Source of the DNA: Argyresthia goedartella
Taxonomy: Eukaryota > Arthropoda > Insecta > Lepidoptera > Argyresthiidae
Direction of reading: 5' to 3'
DNA length: 64,000 nucleotides
Assembly: GCA_949825045.1 (NCBI GenBank)
Contig: OX463809.1
Coordinates: forward strand, 8,707,501 to 8,771,500
The translations under genes and the position numbers were made by a program. The notes beneath the pieces were generated by a model. It was not told where the DNA came from. It did not search any database and worked only from the letters and a program-made list of their open reading frames with translations. Shown piece after piece: positions 15,101 to 30,100 of the stretch; within the stretch, counting starts at the first letter, position 1; every line of letters starts with the position of its first letter.

Positions 15101-18100
15101 GCCAAACTGCAACGGCCCAGTTAAGACGCTGGTTGGGGGCAAACAGCACTGCCGTGGCTCTGATCCAGGAGCCGTGTATCAACCGCGGTAGCATTCGAGG
15201 GCTCGCCAATTTGAGAGGTAAGCTTTTCGGTACAACTGATCACGATAACCCTAGAACGTGCATCATAACTACTAACAACATCCCAGCACAGCCATTAACA
15301 GAGTTCTGTTCCAGGGACCTGTGTGCCATAAGGCTGCAACTGCCCGACACAGCTAGGTGCCGCGAACTCGTGGTGGCCTCCGCCTACATGCCTGCGGAGG
15401 ACAACCCGCCTCCACACGACCTGTGCCGGCTGGTGGACCACTGCGAGAAGTCGGGCCTCCAGCTCATCGTTGGGGCCGACTCGAACGCGCATCACCCACT
15501 GTGGGGCATGCCAGATATGAACAGCAGAGGTAAGACACTTGTTGAATACCTATTTACTACAAACCTTAATATGCTTAACATAGGTTCTGAACCAACTTTT
15601 GTTACCAAGCGGAGCAGAACTATCGTTGATATTACCCTGGCAACGGCGGACATATCCGACGACGTTGGGGGCTGGCATGTGTCCAACGAGGCGTCATGCT
15701 CTGACCATCGATGGATACGCTTCGAGATCAACGCAGGGTTCTCCCCAACTGTCCCTAAGAGAAACCCACGCAAGACTGACAGAACCAGGTACAGAGCTAT
15801 CCTAGGTGAAAGACTTGCTTGGGCTGAGACTCTACCAGATCCGGAGGGACCCGAACAAATCGAACAACAGGTAACAGATTTTACTAATACTTCAATAGAC
15901 TGCTACCATTCATCTTGCCCGCTTAGCACACCAGCGCCTACCAACTTCAAGGGGCAGTCTTGGTGGGGTCCTGATCTAGATAGGATGCGTGCTAAGATCA
16001 GAAGACTGCTAAACAGGGCGATGAACACCAGTGCTGATGAGGATTGGGACAACTACTCTCGAACGTTTGTGCGAGAGACACCTGAGAGATGGAGCGTTAA
16101 AACATATACCCTTACACAAGAATCAGCATGCATATAGTTTGGGTAAGTCTACTGAATCGGCTCTCCATGCAGTTGTATCCACAATTGAAGAGGCGATTCA
16201 AAACAAATGCATCTGTCTTGGAACTTTTATTGATATAGAAGGTGCCTTTGACAAGACGCAGCATAGCAGTATAAGTACATCTCTAACAAGGCATGGGGTG
16301 TCAACAGCTGTAAACAACTGGGTCACAAACATGCTTAACAAACGTATCGTGCGTCTAGCTGGAGAGTCCCTGTCGGCGGAGGTAGTGCGGGGATGCCCGC
16401 AGGGAGGAGTGCTCTCCCCGCTTCTGTGGAATCTGGTCATTAACGACCTGATTACCAAGCTTAACGCTAATGGATACTACACCGTAGGATACGCCGACGA
16501 TTTGGTAATCCTCATCACAGGTAAATTTGCGAGCACAGTATGCAACCTCAAACAAACAGCTCTTCGCATCGTGGAGCGCTGGTGTTTAGAATATGATCTG
16601 GCGGTTAACCCAACAAAAACGGAAATGGTCATGTTCACTAACAATAGGGCTCTTGGTAGGTATACCCTACCTAAGCTCTTTGGAACGGAACTCCAGCTAG
16701 CAACTGAGGTGAAGTACCTGGGCATAACCATAAATGGACAGCAAGCTCAACTGGAGTAGCCACATCGACAACAAACTAAAGAAGGCGAGTATTTCTTTCT
16801 GGCAGTGTCGGAGAATGGTGGGGAAAAAGTGGGGACTTTCTCCCAACATCATTCTTTGGCTGTACGTAACGGTGATCCGACCTCTTGTCTGCTACGGAGC
16901 TGTGGTGTGGTGGACCAGGACCAAACTAACCACAATGGTAAGCAAACTCCAAAGCTTCCAAAGGCTGGCCTGCATGGCTATCACAGGTAGTATGAGAACT
17001 ACTCCAACAGCAGCAATGGAGGCCATGCTGTGTCTTCCGCCACTCCAGCTGTATATTAAGCAGGAGGCCGCGTCATCTGCGGTGAGACTCAACACCTTAG
17101 GACTTTGGAGGAAAAACAGGACCTCACACACCGCCATCCTAGGGGAACTTTACAAAAAATTTCCCATCTCTATGGCTTGCAGTGACAGAATCCCTAAACA
17201 ATTTGTTTTTGACAAAAAATACAATATACAGTTACATGAAGACCATCGGGTTGAGGGGCTCGACGTTATAGAGCTCAGAATTTTTACCGATGGTTCAAAA
17301 ACTGAAGCAGGCACTGGTTCAGGCACCTTCTCGGAGGACCTAAACATCAAGATAGCCATTCCACTGGGTGCCCATAATACTGTCTTTCAAGCTGAATGCA
17401 TGGGCATCATCTCGGCCGCTAATGCCATAGCATCGAGAAAGGTAAGAGATTCCTCCATTCGAATACTCTCGGATAGCATGGCCGTCCTACAAGCCCTAAA
17501 TAGCAACACTATTAACTCAGGGCTAATCTACGAGTGTCACAAACGACTAATGGAGGTATGTCAACATAACCGCGTAATCCTTCAATGGATAAAAGGACAC
17601 AGCGGATCAAGAGGTAACGATGCAGCGGATGAGTTGGCGCGTAAAGGATCTAGCTTGACAGCGTATGGTCCCGAACCTATCATCCCTCTTCCCTTCAAGA
17701 TGGTACGCTCATTTCTGAGAGAGTCGACCAGGAATGATCATGCCACTCTTTGGACAAACCATGAGGAGTGCAGGCAGGCTAAGCTGGCCTTGCCGTCCCC
17801 TAGCGCTAGGCTGGCTAAGACCTTGCTTCGACTTAGTAGGCCGCGCATGCGACTGGTAACTGCAGCACTTACTGGCCATGGTTTCTTTAATAAACATCTA
17901 TATGTCCTAGGTGTTACCGACAGCCCCCTATGCAGAGCCTGCTTGGAGGCAGAAGAAACGGCTGCTCACGTCCTCATGGAGTGCACAGGAGTAGCGGACT
18001 ACAGGGCTAAACACCTCGGTCAATCGAGGGACCTTCCAGGGATAGTCGGTAACGTAAAGGGCCTGCTGGCGTTCCTGGAGGAGTTGGGTTGGCTTGAATG

Positions 18101-21100
18101 ATGTCGCATTCCCACCCACACGCAAAATAGGCGCTTTCGTCGTCGAGTTGCGGAAACCAGCCCGTCTTACAAATGACAAAATGACAACAGATGGGAAAAA
18201 CAACTCTTTTAAAAAAAAAGAAATAACTGCTGAGTTATTTTATAAGGACGGTTATTGAAAACGGAAAATTACATTCGCACGTTGTAGCTTTTAGTGTGTG
18301 TCTATTATGTGACAATGTGTGACATTGCCTTTAGCTATTGTTATTCGTAACATTATAACGATCAAATATTTTTTTCAATTTGTTATGGTAGATTTATACG
18401 ATGTAGATTTTTACAATATTTACAAATCGCTTTTTTGTCAACGTAGTGCATAATAAAACTGATGTCGTCGATTTGGCATTTTGTACAATATCTACTCATC
18501 TAATCTCTAAAAGATTCCTTAAATAGTCTTTCACGCACGACCACTCATTTACGACAAAATCAGCAATTCATACAAGTAAGTATGCGGACGCGCGCCACGA
18601 TAATTAAGTAATTACGCAATGGTAATAAGCGATGCACTAAAATGCATAATAGACTTGGGTAACTCGAGAGTAAGATATAATATGACACACATATCGCTTG
18701 ACGTCCATTACATCCTAGTTACATCCCAGCGAAATGAATCATATCTTACTCCCCAAACAAATCTCGCTCTCTCTGCCCAGGTTACACTAAACACAGTTGT
18801 GTGAGAACAAACCAACAAAACCAGACGTCTTCCAGTTTTAAAATGTCACTATTAGGCAAACAGCAACCTTATCACCTTAACATTTGGTCTACATTTGGTC
18901 CACATTTTGTTGGCAAATACACAATTGACCAAACCAACCACATGTATTTCAGTCTTAAATGTCACTTTTAGGCGAATAGCAACCTTATCACCTTAAACCT
19001 TGGTCCAAATTTGAGCTGGATATCTAGTAGTAGCGACAGCGAAGGCGAACACACACTTACCGCACCGAACGGATCGACGGCGCCGAAGGTATCGACCACG
19101 CTGCTCTCGCGCGTTGCTCTGTCGCACTCGCACGCCACGCATGACCGGATAAGCATGGATAGGTGTGCGTTCACCTGTACACCAGAGCGAGATTCGCGGA
19201 AACGAACACGTGGGTTTTTTCGGCTATCATCGGTTGGATTAAGATGAGCGAGAAAGAGTATGTGTTTGTCATACTATAATAGGCATAATGTTTCCAAAAG
19301 TTTGCTTATTGATTTGAATCTTATCGCATTGTAATAAGCTCGAAAAGCAATAAAAAATCTATGGGATATAACGTTCATAATAATGTATGAAGAAGCTATG
19401 GAGGCCTCAGTTCGCTGCCAAGGCAAAAGTGATCAAGGGATCGAAGCGGGCAATAAAAATTGGTCTCTAGGTAAGTTGGTTAAGGCATAGTTCAAATGGT
19501 GAAATTAAAATGCAACTGTTGCAATTCGTTTGTTTATATATTTTGTATTGATTAGGTTATTTTTCGAGACTCTTCCAACTCATCAGCTCATTAAACAAAT
19601 ATAAGAGCCTTGTGAGATAAAAGAGTAAGAAATAAGTGGGAGTAGGAGCGTTATGAGAAGCCATAGATTTGAATGAGTGAGATATGATAGAGATATTATG
19701 TGTCACCGAATCAATAGATATGAGATATGATTACTCCCTATAAAGACACACTTTGCGCAAGTCTAATGCATAAACAAAACAAACAACGCCGCATGCACTC
19801 GATGCGCATGCGCGCAGTCGCCGAACCATGCCGCGCCGGGCGACATGCGATCACGCCATATCAATAACTAGCTATGCCCGCAACTTCGTCCGCGTGAAAG
19901 AGTGACTTTCGGCAGAATTTTTAATTTGATTTGTAGTCTAGCAATACGCTGTTACCTAGAATTCTCTCAAGCCAAGTCACACACACATCTTTATCGACGC
20001 CAGTAAAGTTGCATACGCCGTAGCTGTCTCTATGCTGTCGTTTGTAATAACCATCGCGTTATTACAAACGACAGCATACTCATCGTTCTCGCTGCATCCA
20101 AAGTAAAGGTAGCATCACATAAGGATATCTCCGTGGCAAGGTTAGAGCTACAAGCTGCAGTATTGGGAAGTCGTCCAGCCAGAACAGTTCAAGAAGATCA
20201 TGGTCGTAAACCGACAAGAAGAGTATTTTGGACAGATTCGATTACGATACCAACCTTGGTACATAAAGGATCGGCTAAATCGGCTACAAGAAATCTAGCA
20301 CAAGAGGAAACCATCAGAATGGCGATGGGTTCCGACACGCTTAAATGTTGCTGACCAGGCGACCAGAGAAGCTCCAGCAAGCTTGATCATAATATCGATG
20401 TTTCATAGGACCACTTCCTCTACCATAGAGAGGAAAACTGGCCCAGAAGAGAACCTTCGCCTTAAGATAATTGCGAAAAAATTATGACAATTGGTGCAAC
20501 CAAGCATACCAGCAAATGGCACCGCAATTACCGTAGAAAGAAACAACCACCAACAGTTCTGAAGAAAGATGCGCATGAAGAGCGGTGCAGTCCTTTTGGA
20601 TTCATTTCAGACGGAAATCTGTGTGACATCGAAGATGGAATTTCTCCAAAAGGCAGTCTCTAACTCTTGTCTATTAGGATACAGATGGGATGCTCCGAAA
20701 TCGGCCAAGAATAGACGGAGCGAAGAAAATCAGCGATACGACAGTATCGGCCGCTCCATTCCCGCGCAACCACCTACAGAAGACCTTCCAGGTCCGATAG
20801 GTTTTTATTTAATTTTATCTCAGTCCTTAGTGACACTCGCGCTATCAAGACGAATCTAATGACGTATCTTTTATCAAAGTCAGTTAAGCCGTCGAGTAGT
20901 TACGAAACAAGTCAAACGCATAACCTTCCTCTTCGCTGTCGGAAAGTTCTCTTCGCTACAGTCGGTTGAACATAAAAAAATTCTTACCTGCACAACATCT
21001 GAATAAAGCGGATTCGGTCTAAATCCGTTAATGAAAAGTCCGTGTATTCGGCAATCTGCATCCGTGTTCCGATTCTGCTTTATGCCAATCTCGATACACG

Positions 21101-24100
21101 GGTAATACTGTAACAGAATAAAGAACATGTACACACATCAACACTGTCTAGGGATATTTTGTATTTCTTATTTTTTTTGATAAACTATAAATATTTTGTT
21201 CAGAGAAGTATATATGGAATTAAACCTCAGTTAATGCCCAACTTAATTATATAAATAAAAAACATTTAGGATCTTCAAATATTTTTTTTTAAATAAAATA
21301 ACAAAGAGACTAAAAATGGTGCTAAGTCTACGAATGAAATTCATGAATAAAATGGATAATTTTATTTAAAAAAAGAACTTAAAGTGAGACATTTTAACTC
21401 TTAATAATCAGTGTTGCCACCCCTCACGTTAATAAGAGTTTGGCATCGGTTATTCATACTGTGAATTAAGGTGTCGATGTCTTGCTGTGGTATGCGTTCC
21501 CAGGTTCGTTGCAGGTGCAAGAAAAGTTGCTCTTCTGTGGCCAGATTTGGAGGGAGGGCATGCATAGCCCTTCGCTGCAACATGTCCCACGCATGTTCGA
21601 TGGGATTCATATCGGGCGACTGCGCAGGCCATCTCATTACCGTGACGTCGTTGTCTTGAAGTGCGGCTGATACCAGCCTCGCAGTGTGTGGACGAGCATT
21701 ATCATGCATGAGTTCGAATTGCTGGCCGATTTGCACCCTATGCGGAATAATAACAGATTCCACCACCTCATCACGGTATTTCTGAGCATTCATGTTGCCT
21801 CTTACAAAAACGAGGTCGGTTCGCTCGCCTATACGAATTCCTGCCCATACCATGATTGTTCCTGCTTGGTACGAATGAACCTCTTGTGGATGCTGGAGCC
21901 GGCTTTCCCTGCCTGGAACTCTCCAAACTCGTGTTCTTCGCGAATCTGGATGAAATCCAAACCGAGACTCATCCGTAAAGAGCACTGTCGACCACTGTTC
22001 ATTATCCCATAACACGTCTTCTTGAGCCCACAATAGTCACCTTCCGCGATTGCCTCGTCGCAAAGCAGGAACACGAATTGCCCTGCGACAATGAAGATTA
22101 GCTTCATGTAGCCTTCTTCTGACAGTTTGGTCGCTAACCAACAGCTGATGCTCCTGTTGGAGCCTCTGTACCATTTCCATGGCCGTCAGAGTAGGTTCTC
22201 TCCTGGCGGTATTTTGGAAAAAACGGTCCTCTCTAGGGGTGGTCACCCGAATTCTGCCAGCATGCCGTTCCGCCACTTCCCCAGTATCACGATAACGTGA
22301 CCAGAGCCTTGATATCACATTCTGGCTGGTGCCTAGGGTCTCGGCAACAACGTTTTGGATAGCACCAGCTTCCAACATTCCTACCGCTCTTATCATCTCG
22401 TCTCTCGTCAGATGTCGACGTTGCATGGCACCAACAAGATGACACAAACAGTAAAAATCACCAAAACAATTGATAGAGTTAGTTAATTAATGTTTTTCTA
22501 AATAAATCTCCACACAAAACTAGCACTGTAAACTGAATCAAATGCGTGTTCCCGCGCTTTCTTTATTTTCATAAGTTTTTTTTTTTTCAATGTCTGTTTG
22601 AAAATGGAACAAGGAGGTTTAATTCCACATATAAACTTTTTCCTAATTCTGAGTAGTTTTTCTGAAAAACTAAGAAATGCAAACAAAAATCTAATATCCC
22701 TAGACAGTGTTGATGTGTGTATATCATAGCACGGAGCAGCCGAGTAACTTAGAGGTAGGAAACAAAGGTGGCGAACACCGAGTGCCGAAAAATCCTGGGC
22801 GCCACCTCGAAATGTGAGACAGTCGGAAAAGGCGTGACGGTATGTGTGTCGTGTGTGTGTGTGTGGGTGAGTCTGAGTGCCTCACCTGCTTGCAGTCGGC
22901 CAGCAGCTGCATCTGCGCCAGCATGGACGGCGGACGGTCGCGCGGCGTGGGCGCACACGACACGGCCGCCAGTGCCGTCAGTGCGGCGTCGTCGAAGCTG
23001 TCGCCGCCGCGCACGCTGAGCGCGACCGGGCAGTGCGGCCCGGCGGACAGCCCGAGCCCGAGGCGACGGATGCGCACGCCGCATCGCATCTCCACGCGGA
23101 TCCAGTGCTGGCGGGAAAACGATGTACACTACACTGCACCATACCATGACCGTGTTAGGAACGGATCAGGTGAGGAAAGTAACACGACACGATTTAGTAT
23201 GCCCACCAGAACGTATTGCCCAACAGTGTATCATACATAACATAACGAGTTTAGTGACGGTATTACCGGGTAGCCGAGTACCATCATCAAATATTCTCTG
23301 TATTGAAAATTATGAGGCTATGTCCGTCCAATACACCATTTCGTGACAGTCGCGTCGTGCCTTGGGCGTATCGTGTTCGCACCGGCAAAATATTCTCACT
23401 CCGTGCAAGGCACGCGACAGTCTTCGTCGTTGACGGCACGATGTAGTGGGCATAGTCTCAAACTTTACAATACTAAGAATATTTTTTTGCCTGATCCGCT
23501 CCTAGTACAGTCATGTGACTACAACGTATCATACCATGACCGTACTGGCCACAAGCCCAGATACCTTAATCTTAAGCATTTTAAAACCTGTTTCAATAGG
23601 TCCGGATAAACCCTCTTTGACAGATCAATCATAAATGTTGTACTTAAAATCACAATTTATCTGTTTTACCAGGATTGACCAGGTGTTCCAAGGAAGAACA
23701 ATCAACCTTTGTTTGTTTTAAATAGCTGCATCATTAAGCATTTACAAAACACCCACACAGGCAGACGAGTTGTACCTGTCCAGTTCCGCTAGCGCTCTGC
23801 CAGTACGTATGCGGCTGGGAATCAAGCAGCCTGGCTGCGCCGGCGCAGTGGCGCGCCGATGAGACGCGCACTGCGCGCACCGCGCCGCGCCACCCCACCG
23901 CCGTGCCGCCCGCGCTCTCGCCCCACTCCGCTACAACAAAAACACCGCACTTATAAGGGAATTGCATACCCGCATGACCTTCTCCAGCCTCCCTCTGAGG
24001 GCGAAGCTCGGGATCTACAAGACCTACGTGAGATCCCGCCTAACCTACGCGGCTCCGGCATGGTACGCCCTGTGCTCGGAGACGAACAAACGGAGACTCC

Positions 24101-27100
24101 GAGCCCAAGAGAACCTCTCTCTGCGTACCATCGTCGGCGCCCCCCGCTACGTGAGGAACGCGACAATCCAGAGGGACCTAAGATGGGAAACCGTGGACCA
24201 GTTTGTCCAGAGGCTGGCAAAGGGATGTTCGCGCGTGCGGATGCGTCACAACTCCCGCACATCGCCGAACTGGCGCCGCACCACGCGCGCCCGCCCGACC
24301 GCCGCCGCCTGCCACGCGACCTGGTTGCCTAGCCGGCGATCTCCCATTGCGCACCAGCGCCACACGATGACCACCGCCCGCAAGGGCCATCTGATGACCT
24401 GTCCACAGGAGTGGACAGAGGCGATTCTTCGAAAAGAGGTCCGTCGACCTGACCCCGACTCCCCACGTCCCAGAAGGGGTGCGTGAGATGACTACGATGA
24501 TGATGCATGACCTTCAGGCCATGGCTCACAGTAGTCTTAATAGGACAAATGCAAATATAAAGGGGTTGTTTTTAGTCCGCATACCACACGAGCTGATGCC
24601 AGCTCAATATGTGGGGACCCGGACATAGCAGGGAGGTCTGAGTCCTGGGCATGGGTAATACCATTTTTTTTCCAATCCAACAAAAAAAAAACGTGACCTT
24701 CAGATGATCCACTGGACACACAGCCTCCCTCCCCTTTCCGAACATACCGGACTGAGGTTAACCCTCTCAATGACATAACTAAATATCAGTTAGGTATGGA
24801 TAGACTTCAAACTTATAGAACTATCTCATAAGCGGTTTCAAGCGCTTACCTTTCACCTGTATAGTATTACTAGCTCATACCCGCAACTTCAACTGCGTGT
24901 TAGTGTCTAGGAAGTATTTATTAACTGAGATAACGTTACCCTCCGTCTGGTTCAGTCGGATTAAAAGTATCCTATATGTTAATCTAGCACATAAAATTAT
25001 CTCTGTGCTAAATTTAATTCAAAGCCGTTCAGCCGTTTTAGCGTTATTGAGGCACAAAGACACAAACATCTTAACATCGCTACGTTCACATTTATAATAT
25101 AAATTGGATAGCATCTGTGACTTTCACCTACAACGCTACCTAACTACCAAATACAAAAAATATAAAAACACAGTTCAACCTCAAAACAAAAGTCAAAACC
25201 CATGCATTTTTTCTTTAAACAGGTGTTGAACAGGAGTTTATTTTTTTGTACCAAGACCCTCAGGGTCTCACCACAAAAAAATAAATTCCTGTTCAATACT
25301 TGACTAAAGACAAAAATGTATAGGATTTGAAGTTTGTTGTAAGGTTATGTAACATTTGTAACAATGTGTAACATTTTTTGTAGTAACACGGTCATTGTTT
25401 GTTTGTGTAAATAAATGAATGTTCTAATTTATCTCCAAACTGTTTGACCGATTTCGATAAAGTTTTCTGTAATGAGTTTAGGATTTATTGGTGAAGTAGA
25501 AGTTAACGGCGTTAAATCTGATGGATCGGGTGTAAAAATTGGCGTTCCACAAGGTTCCATATTAGGTCCTTTCTTGTTCCTGGTATATATTAACGATCTG
25601 CCTTTCATGGTGGAGAAATTAACTGACATAGTGTTATTTGCTGATGATACTTCAATGGTCTTCAAAATTGAAAGACAAAAAGCAGATTTTGATGATGTTA
25701 ATGGTGTATTGTCTTTAACCTTGAATTAGTTCACAGTAAATAATTTATTGTTAAACGCTGGTAAAACCAAGTGTATCAAATTCTCACTTCCAAATGTCAG
25801 GCAAGTCGAGACCAGTTTAGTGTTAGACAACAGCACGTTAGAATTAGTAAATGATACGAAGTTTCTTGGAATAACCATTGATAGCAAATTGCAGTGGGGA
25901 ACCCACATAGATAAATTGGCTGGTAAATTAAGTTCTGCGGCTTATGCTGTTAGGAACATCAGACAAAGCACGATTGTGGCTACATCTAGGCTAGTATATT
26001 TTAGTTACTTTCATAGTGTGATGTCCTATGGTATCATGTAGTGGGGGAAAGCAGCGGTTATTCAAACTATTTTTATTTTACAGAAAAGAGCTATTCGAGC
26101 AATTTATAATTTAAAACGAACAGACTCCTTAAGAGAGCTTTTTAAAGAAATTGACATACCAACAGTAGCTAGTCAATTTATTTTCGAAAATATAATGTAT
26201 GTACGCAAGAACCTTACAACATTTTCCAAACTCAGCGATAGCTGTAATGATAATCTAAGAAATCACAGACTGTGTGCGCCCCGATTTAGACTCGCGAAGG
26301 TTAGCAATTCTTTCAAGGGTCAGTGTATTCTCTACTATAATAAGATACCTCTGGAGATTTTGAAATTGCCATTTGAGCAATTTAAAAAGCATGTTAAAGC
26401 GACTTTGTCAAAAAAGGGATATTACAATGTTCAAGATTACTTAAATGACAGGACTGTATCGGGTTAATCTTTTTCTTGCTTATTAATCATAATAATTAAA
26501 TTTTTCATATTTATAATAGTTAAGCACAACCTATTTTTAAAAGAGATCTAAAAATCAATCTGTGGGAGTTTCTACGCCCTGCTTCTCCCACAGTGGTCCA
26601 ATGTAGAGAAGCGGCAAAATTGACGTTTGCTAAGTATATGTAAATATCTACAGCAATAAAGTACAGTAGTAAAAGTCAAAGTCAAAGACTTTGACTTTTG
26701 TCTGAGAATGGTTTTATGGTGTTGCTCTGCCAGGGGGCGCCAAATCCAGGATATCGAGCGGAAAACGATAAGTTATTATGTCTTTTAAATGTTTCACCTA
26801 GAATGTTGCTTAAATGTAATGTAAGTAATGAATATTAATAGAAGACACTTACATTGGTCGGTTACTAACTCCATTTCACTGACTTGACCCGTCCACCCTG
26901 GCTGCTGAGGGAAGTCCACTTTCAGATCCTTTGAATTGGCTGATACACCTGAAAACAGGATGCAATTTGTTGAGGGCAGTGTAGTAGTAGCGGCAGCCGT
27001 TGTTCTGTTCCTCATTATTATTAGCCTACATCATCCCACTGCTGGGCAAAGGCCTCACTTCCCCTCCTCCACTCTTCACGCCCCTGGGCTACCTCCCACC

Positions 27101-30100
27101 AGTTGTTGTTTTGGTACCGTTTTCGCGTTTGGGATCCAGAGAGTTGTTAGTTTGACCCATCGGTCTGGTTGCATACGGGCGATGTGCCCTGCCCAGTCCC
27201 ACTTCATTTCAGCTGCTTTCTCCGCTACGTCCTTTATTTTAGTTCTGGAGCGTATCTCAGTATTCCTGACTCGATCCACCAATCGGACCCCCAGGATACT
27301 GCGCTCCATATTTCGCTGGCAAACCTCGAGCCTAGACTTTTGGATGTCAGTCAAAGACCAAGTTTGAGCTCAAGTTAACATTTTAGAAGGTCATTTTAAA
27401 TGTGACATTTTAGAACTAGCCTGCAAAAGTTAGCTCTTACCAACAACAGTGCCAACACTGGTATGGTCGATGGATCCCCACTTATACTTGGGCTGTGTGA
27501 CTGCCGCACGAACGCGCACCTTATCTCCGGGGGCAAAGGGCGGCCCGCCTGAGACCACCTCTGCGTGAACTGCACGCACGCCTGCGATGCGCCCGAGACC
27601 TCGCCAGTCAACCTAATGAATAGTATTAGTAGTAGTAGTACTTACGACAGTAAATCCAGATTTTGATTGTGAAAAAAACAGATTTTGCCCAAACTTACTG
27701 ATTTTGCCTGATAAAATTACTGAATTGCACGAAAAACTGAGCGCGACTACAAATACTGATTTTTTCTGACAAAATCCTGAATTGAGCTACTAGAAAACTG
27801 AAAAAAGCAACTTGAAACCCTTAATTCGAGTAAGATAAAAAATCAAACGAGCGTACAATTTTGTTGTACTTAAATGTTCAACTAACAAGAAGGGTAAAAG
27901 GCAGCTTCGAGTCGCTCATCCCCTTTATCCTTCACCTGCCCTGACCCACCACTTCACCCAGTTAATCTATATTTAGCCAAAAAGTGTTGGCTAATTTTGT
28001 CGCCAATCCAGTATTTTTCGCTTAGTTTTTATTCGATAGTTTCATTTTTCCCCTTTAAGAATTAGATTGACAAGAGCATTTATAGGTGTTGTATATAGCA
28101 TCCCATAAAAACATGCAAGCATGTAAAAAATGCTCACTTTTCGACTTGGCGATAACAACTCATCAGTAGGCGTTATTTCGATTATTTTGCCCTATCTGTG
28201 ATGCCTGACTCCACCAATATGATATTGGTAGAAATCAGTGAGCTGCACTGTCCAGAGAATAGGATCGCAATCCGATATCGTGGAAGCCTTTGACTATGTT
28301 ACATGACATCATTGCTAGTTTGACAAATTACCGGACATTATAGTGTATCATGGTATAATCGTGGTTTCATAAACAACACATTACATTTTGTTGTAGCAAG
28401 GTCAAAATGAAGTTGAATTGTTATGTGAACGAGATAAAAAGATAAATAAACACTTACGTGGAGTAATACGTTCGGTTTGATATCTCGATCAATCTTCTGA
28501 ACTTGTCCAACATCTCCTAGAGCAACCTGAAAGATAAACAACAGTTATTTACATAGGTGCTGGGTGACATAGACGACTCACCGTAACCAGCCGACTTTCT
28601 CTTTTCCGGTCGACGTGCATTATTTTCCGCCTGTACACAAGAATATCAAAGATCTTACAGATTCATACGCCTTGCAGCACCGGACTGTCATGCCTGGATT
28701 GATGACTTCTGACAGGTACTTGGCGTACTCGTCTTCGGATGCGAAACAGCTGCGCCATCTGTACGGCGGGGTTTGTTTCTGCAAATTCAATTCAAGTCAA
28801 ATACAACATTTTAAATTCGAATAACACATATCCACATTGGGGCACGACGCCTAATTTTATTCTAAGAAAACTTTATGTAAACCACATCCACACCTTTAAA
28901 GGATTATGAGAAGTTTTTAGTTAACTAAATAAATGCTTAACATTATTAGCGATCGCTATTAGGTAGTCTCAGTTTCAGAAAAACGCATAGGTTCTACAAA
29001 AGTATTAGACATTATAATAGAAACGTATATTTGACATAAAAAATATTCCAATTCGTCACATCTGGCAGGTTATGTTATGAGTCCACGTGAAGGAAGATCG
29101 GCCAGAAATTGCTATGTTACCTTTTCATGTTTTGCTAGCTGCGGTTTGACTTCAAACACAGTTTCATCCATGCCATGCTGCGGCAATTCTAGTAGATACG
29201 CCACTAATGTCTCCACTGAAGTGGGCATGCTTGTGCTACCTGAAATAAATTTACAGTATATGCTCTGTTATATTATATCCTAAAAATAAGGTTATAATTG
29301 ACCCAGAGCGATCTTTTCTGATGTTAAGTATACGTTAACTCTGGAAGGTACCTTCATATTGGCAGCTACCCCTTTTCTCCCGCTTGGTGGCGCTGGCGAT
29401 CTTGGAGGCAAAGAGTTGCATTCATCTGAGTTTAGGTTCAAAAACACGTCACGTGATCTTTCAAATACACTTGACACTGGCAAAATTAACTTTAAATGAA
29501 TACGACTTATATATCATAAGAAGAAAAAATATAACTTGAACACTTTGACAGATATACAGCCTCGCAACTACACCAGCGCCACCTGCAATGAGCTTATTAA
29601 AAAATTCCGCACTACGCCATCATACAATTTTGAAATTTTGATGTATGTATCCATAATACTTACCTAAAGATTGTAAAGCGGTAAAGACTGCTTGTTTTGA
29701 AAAACCCATTTCCATAACCAGCTGTACTTGTGACGAGTTCGCCCACGTATTCAGTTCTTTCTTAGCTGAAATCAACATTTCGTATTATGCAACAAATCCA
29801 ACCACATATAGAAGCAACAACGTCCAACTTGTCTTGACTTACACATAGCAGTTGTCGACGTCGAGGACCCCAATGACGACATCTGCATAACATTACTCTT
29901 GTCTATGAGAGGCAGATCTATCGGCGATTCGTGTTCCTTCTCGTCACCTGACAACAAAGGCATGAGTCAACAAACAGTGTTAACAACTAAATCATAAGGT
30001 TGAGGCTTAACACAAAACACGAAAAACTAACGGCGACGTCCAAGAAGGTCAAGAAGGATTTGTTAGTGAAGGGGCAAATACGAAGTACCCGTAACCGGCG

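Larger units (their letters stand above)
12766..18185 (+). mobile_element. I/R1-group non-LTR retrotransposon with 14-bp target duplications, inactive
   Basis: A 5420-bp element flanked by exact 14-bp duplications. It carries two overlapping reading frames, APE endonuclease, reverse transcriptase and RNase H, in the order of the I/R1/LOA groups. The 5' leader is about 0.55 kb. It is dead: ORF1 is frameshifted twice, the endonuclease-RT boundary is deleted, and ORF2 is frameshifted near 16735. A 14-bp duplication is the size made by R1 elements in rDNA, but this site is intronic. Confidence 0.92.

Noticed and set aside
19741..19860. Possible promoter or CpG patch
   Set aside because: A short GC-rich stretch inside an intron with no exon or start nearby; no evidence of promoter function.
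12270..20800. One Pao element split by later insertions
   Set aside because: HERC2 exon e43 (19061-19174) lies between the two Pao fragments, so they are separate insertions in different introns.
28570..28620. Possible 49-bp exon between e36 and e37
   Set aside because: Splice-like ends exist, but its length breaks the frame between two well-conserved CPH exons.
29292..29483. Minus-strand frame that looked like an extra HERC2 exon
   Set aside because: Exons e34 and e35 already join in phase across it with strong splice sites, and it shares flanking sequence with an intronic stretch at 39.0 kb, so it is probably a dispersed repeat.
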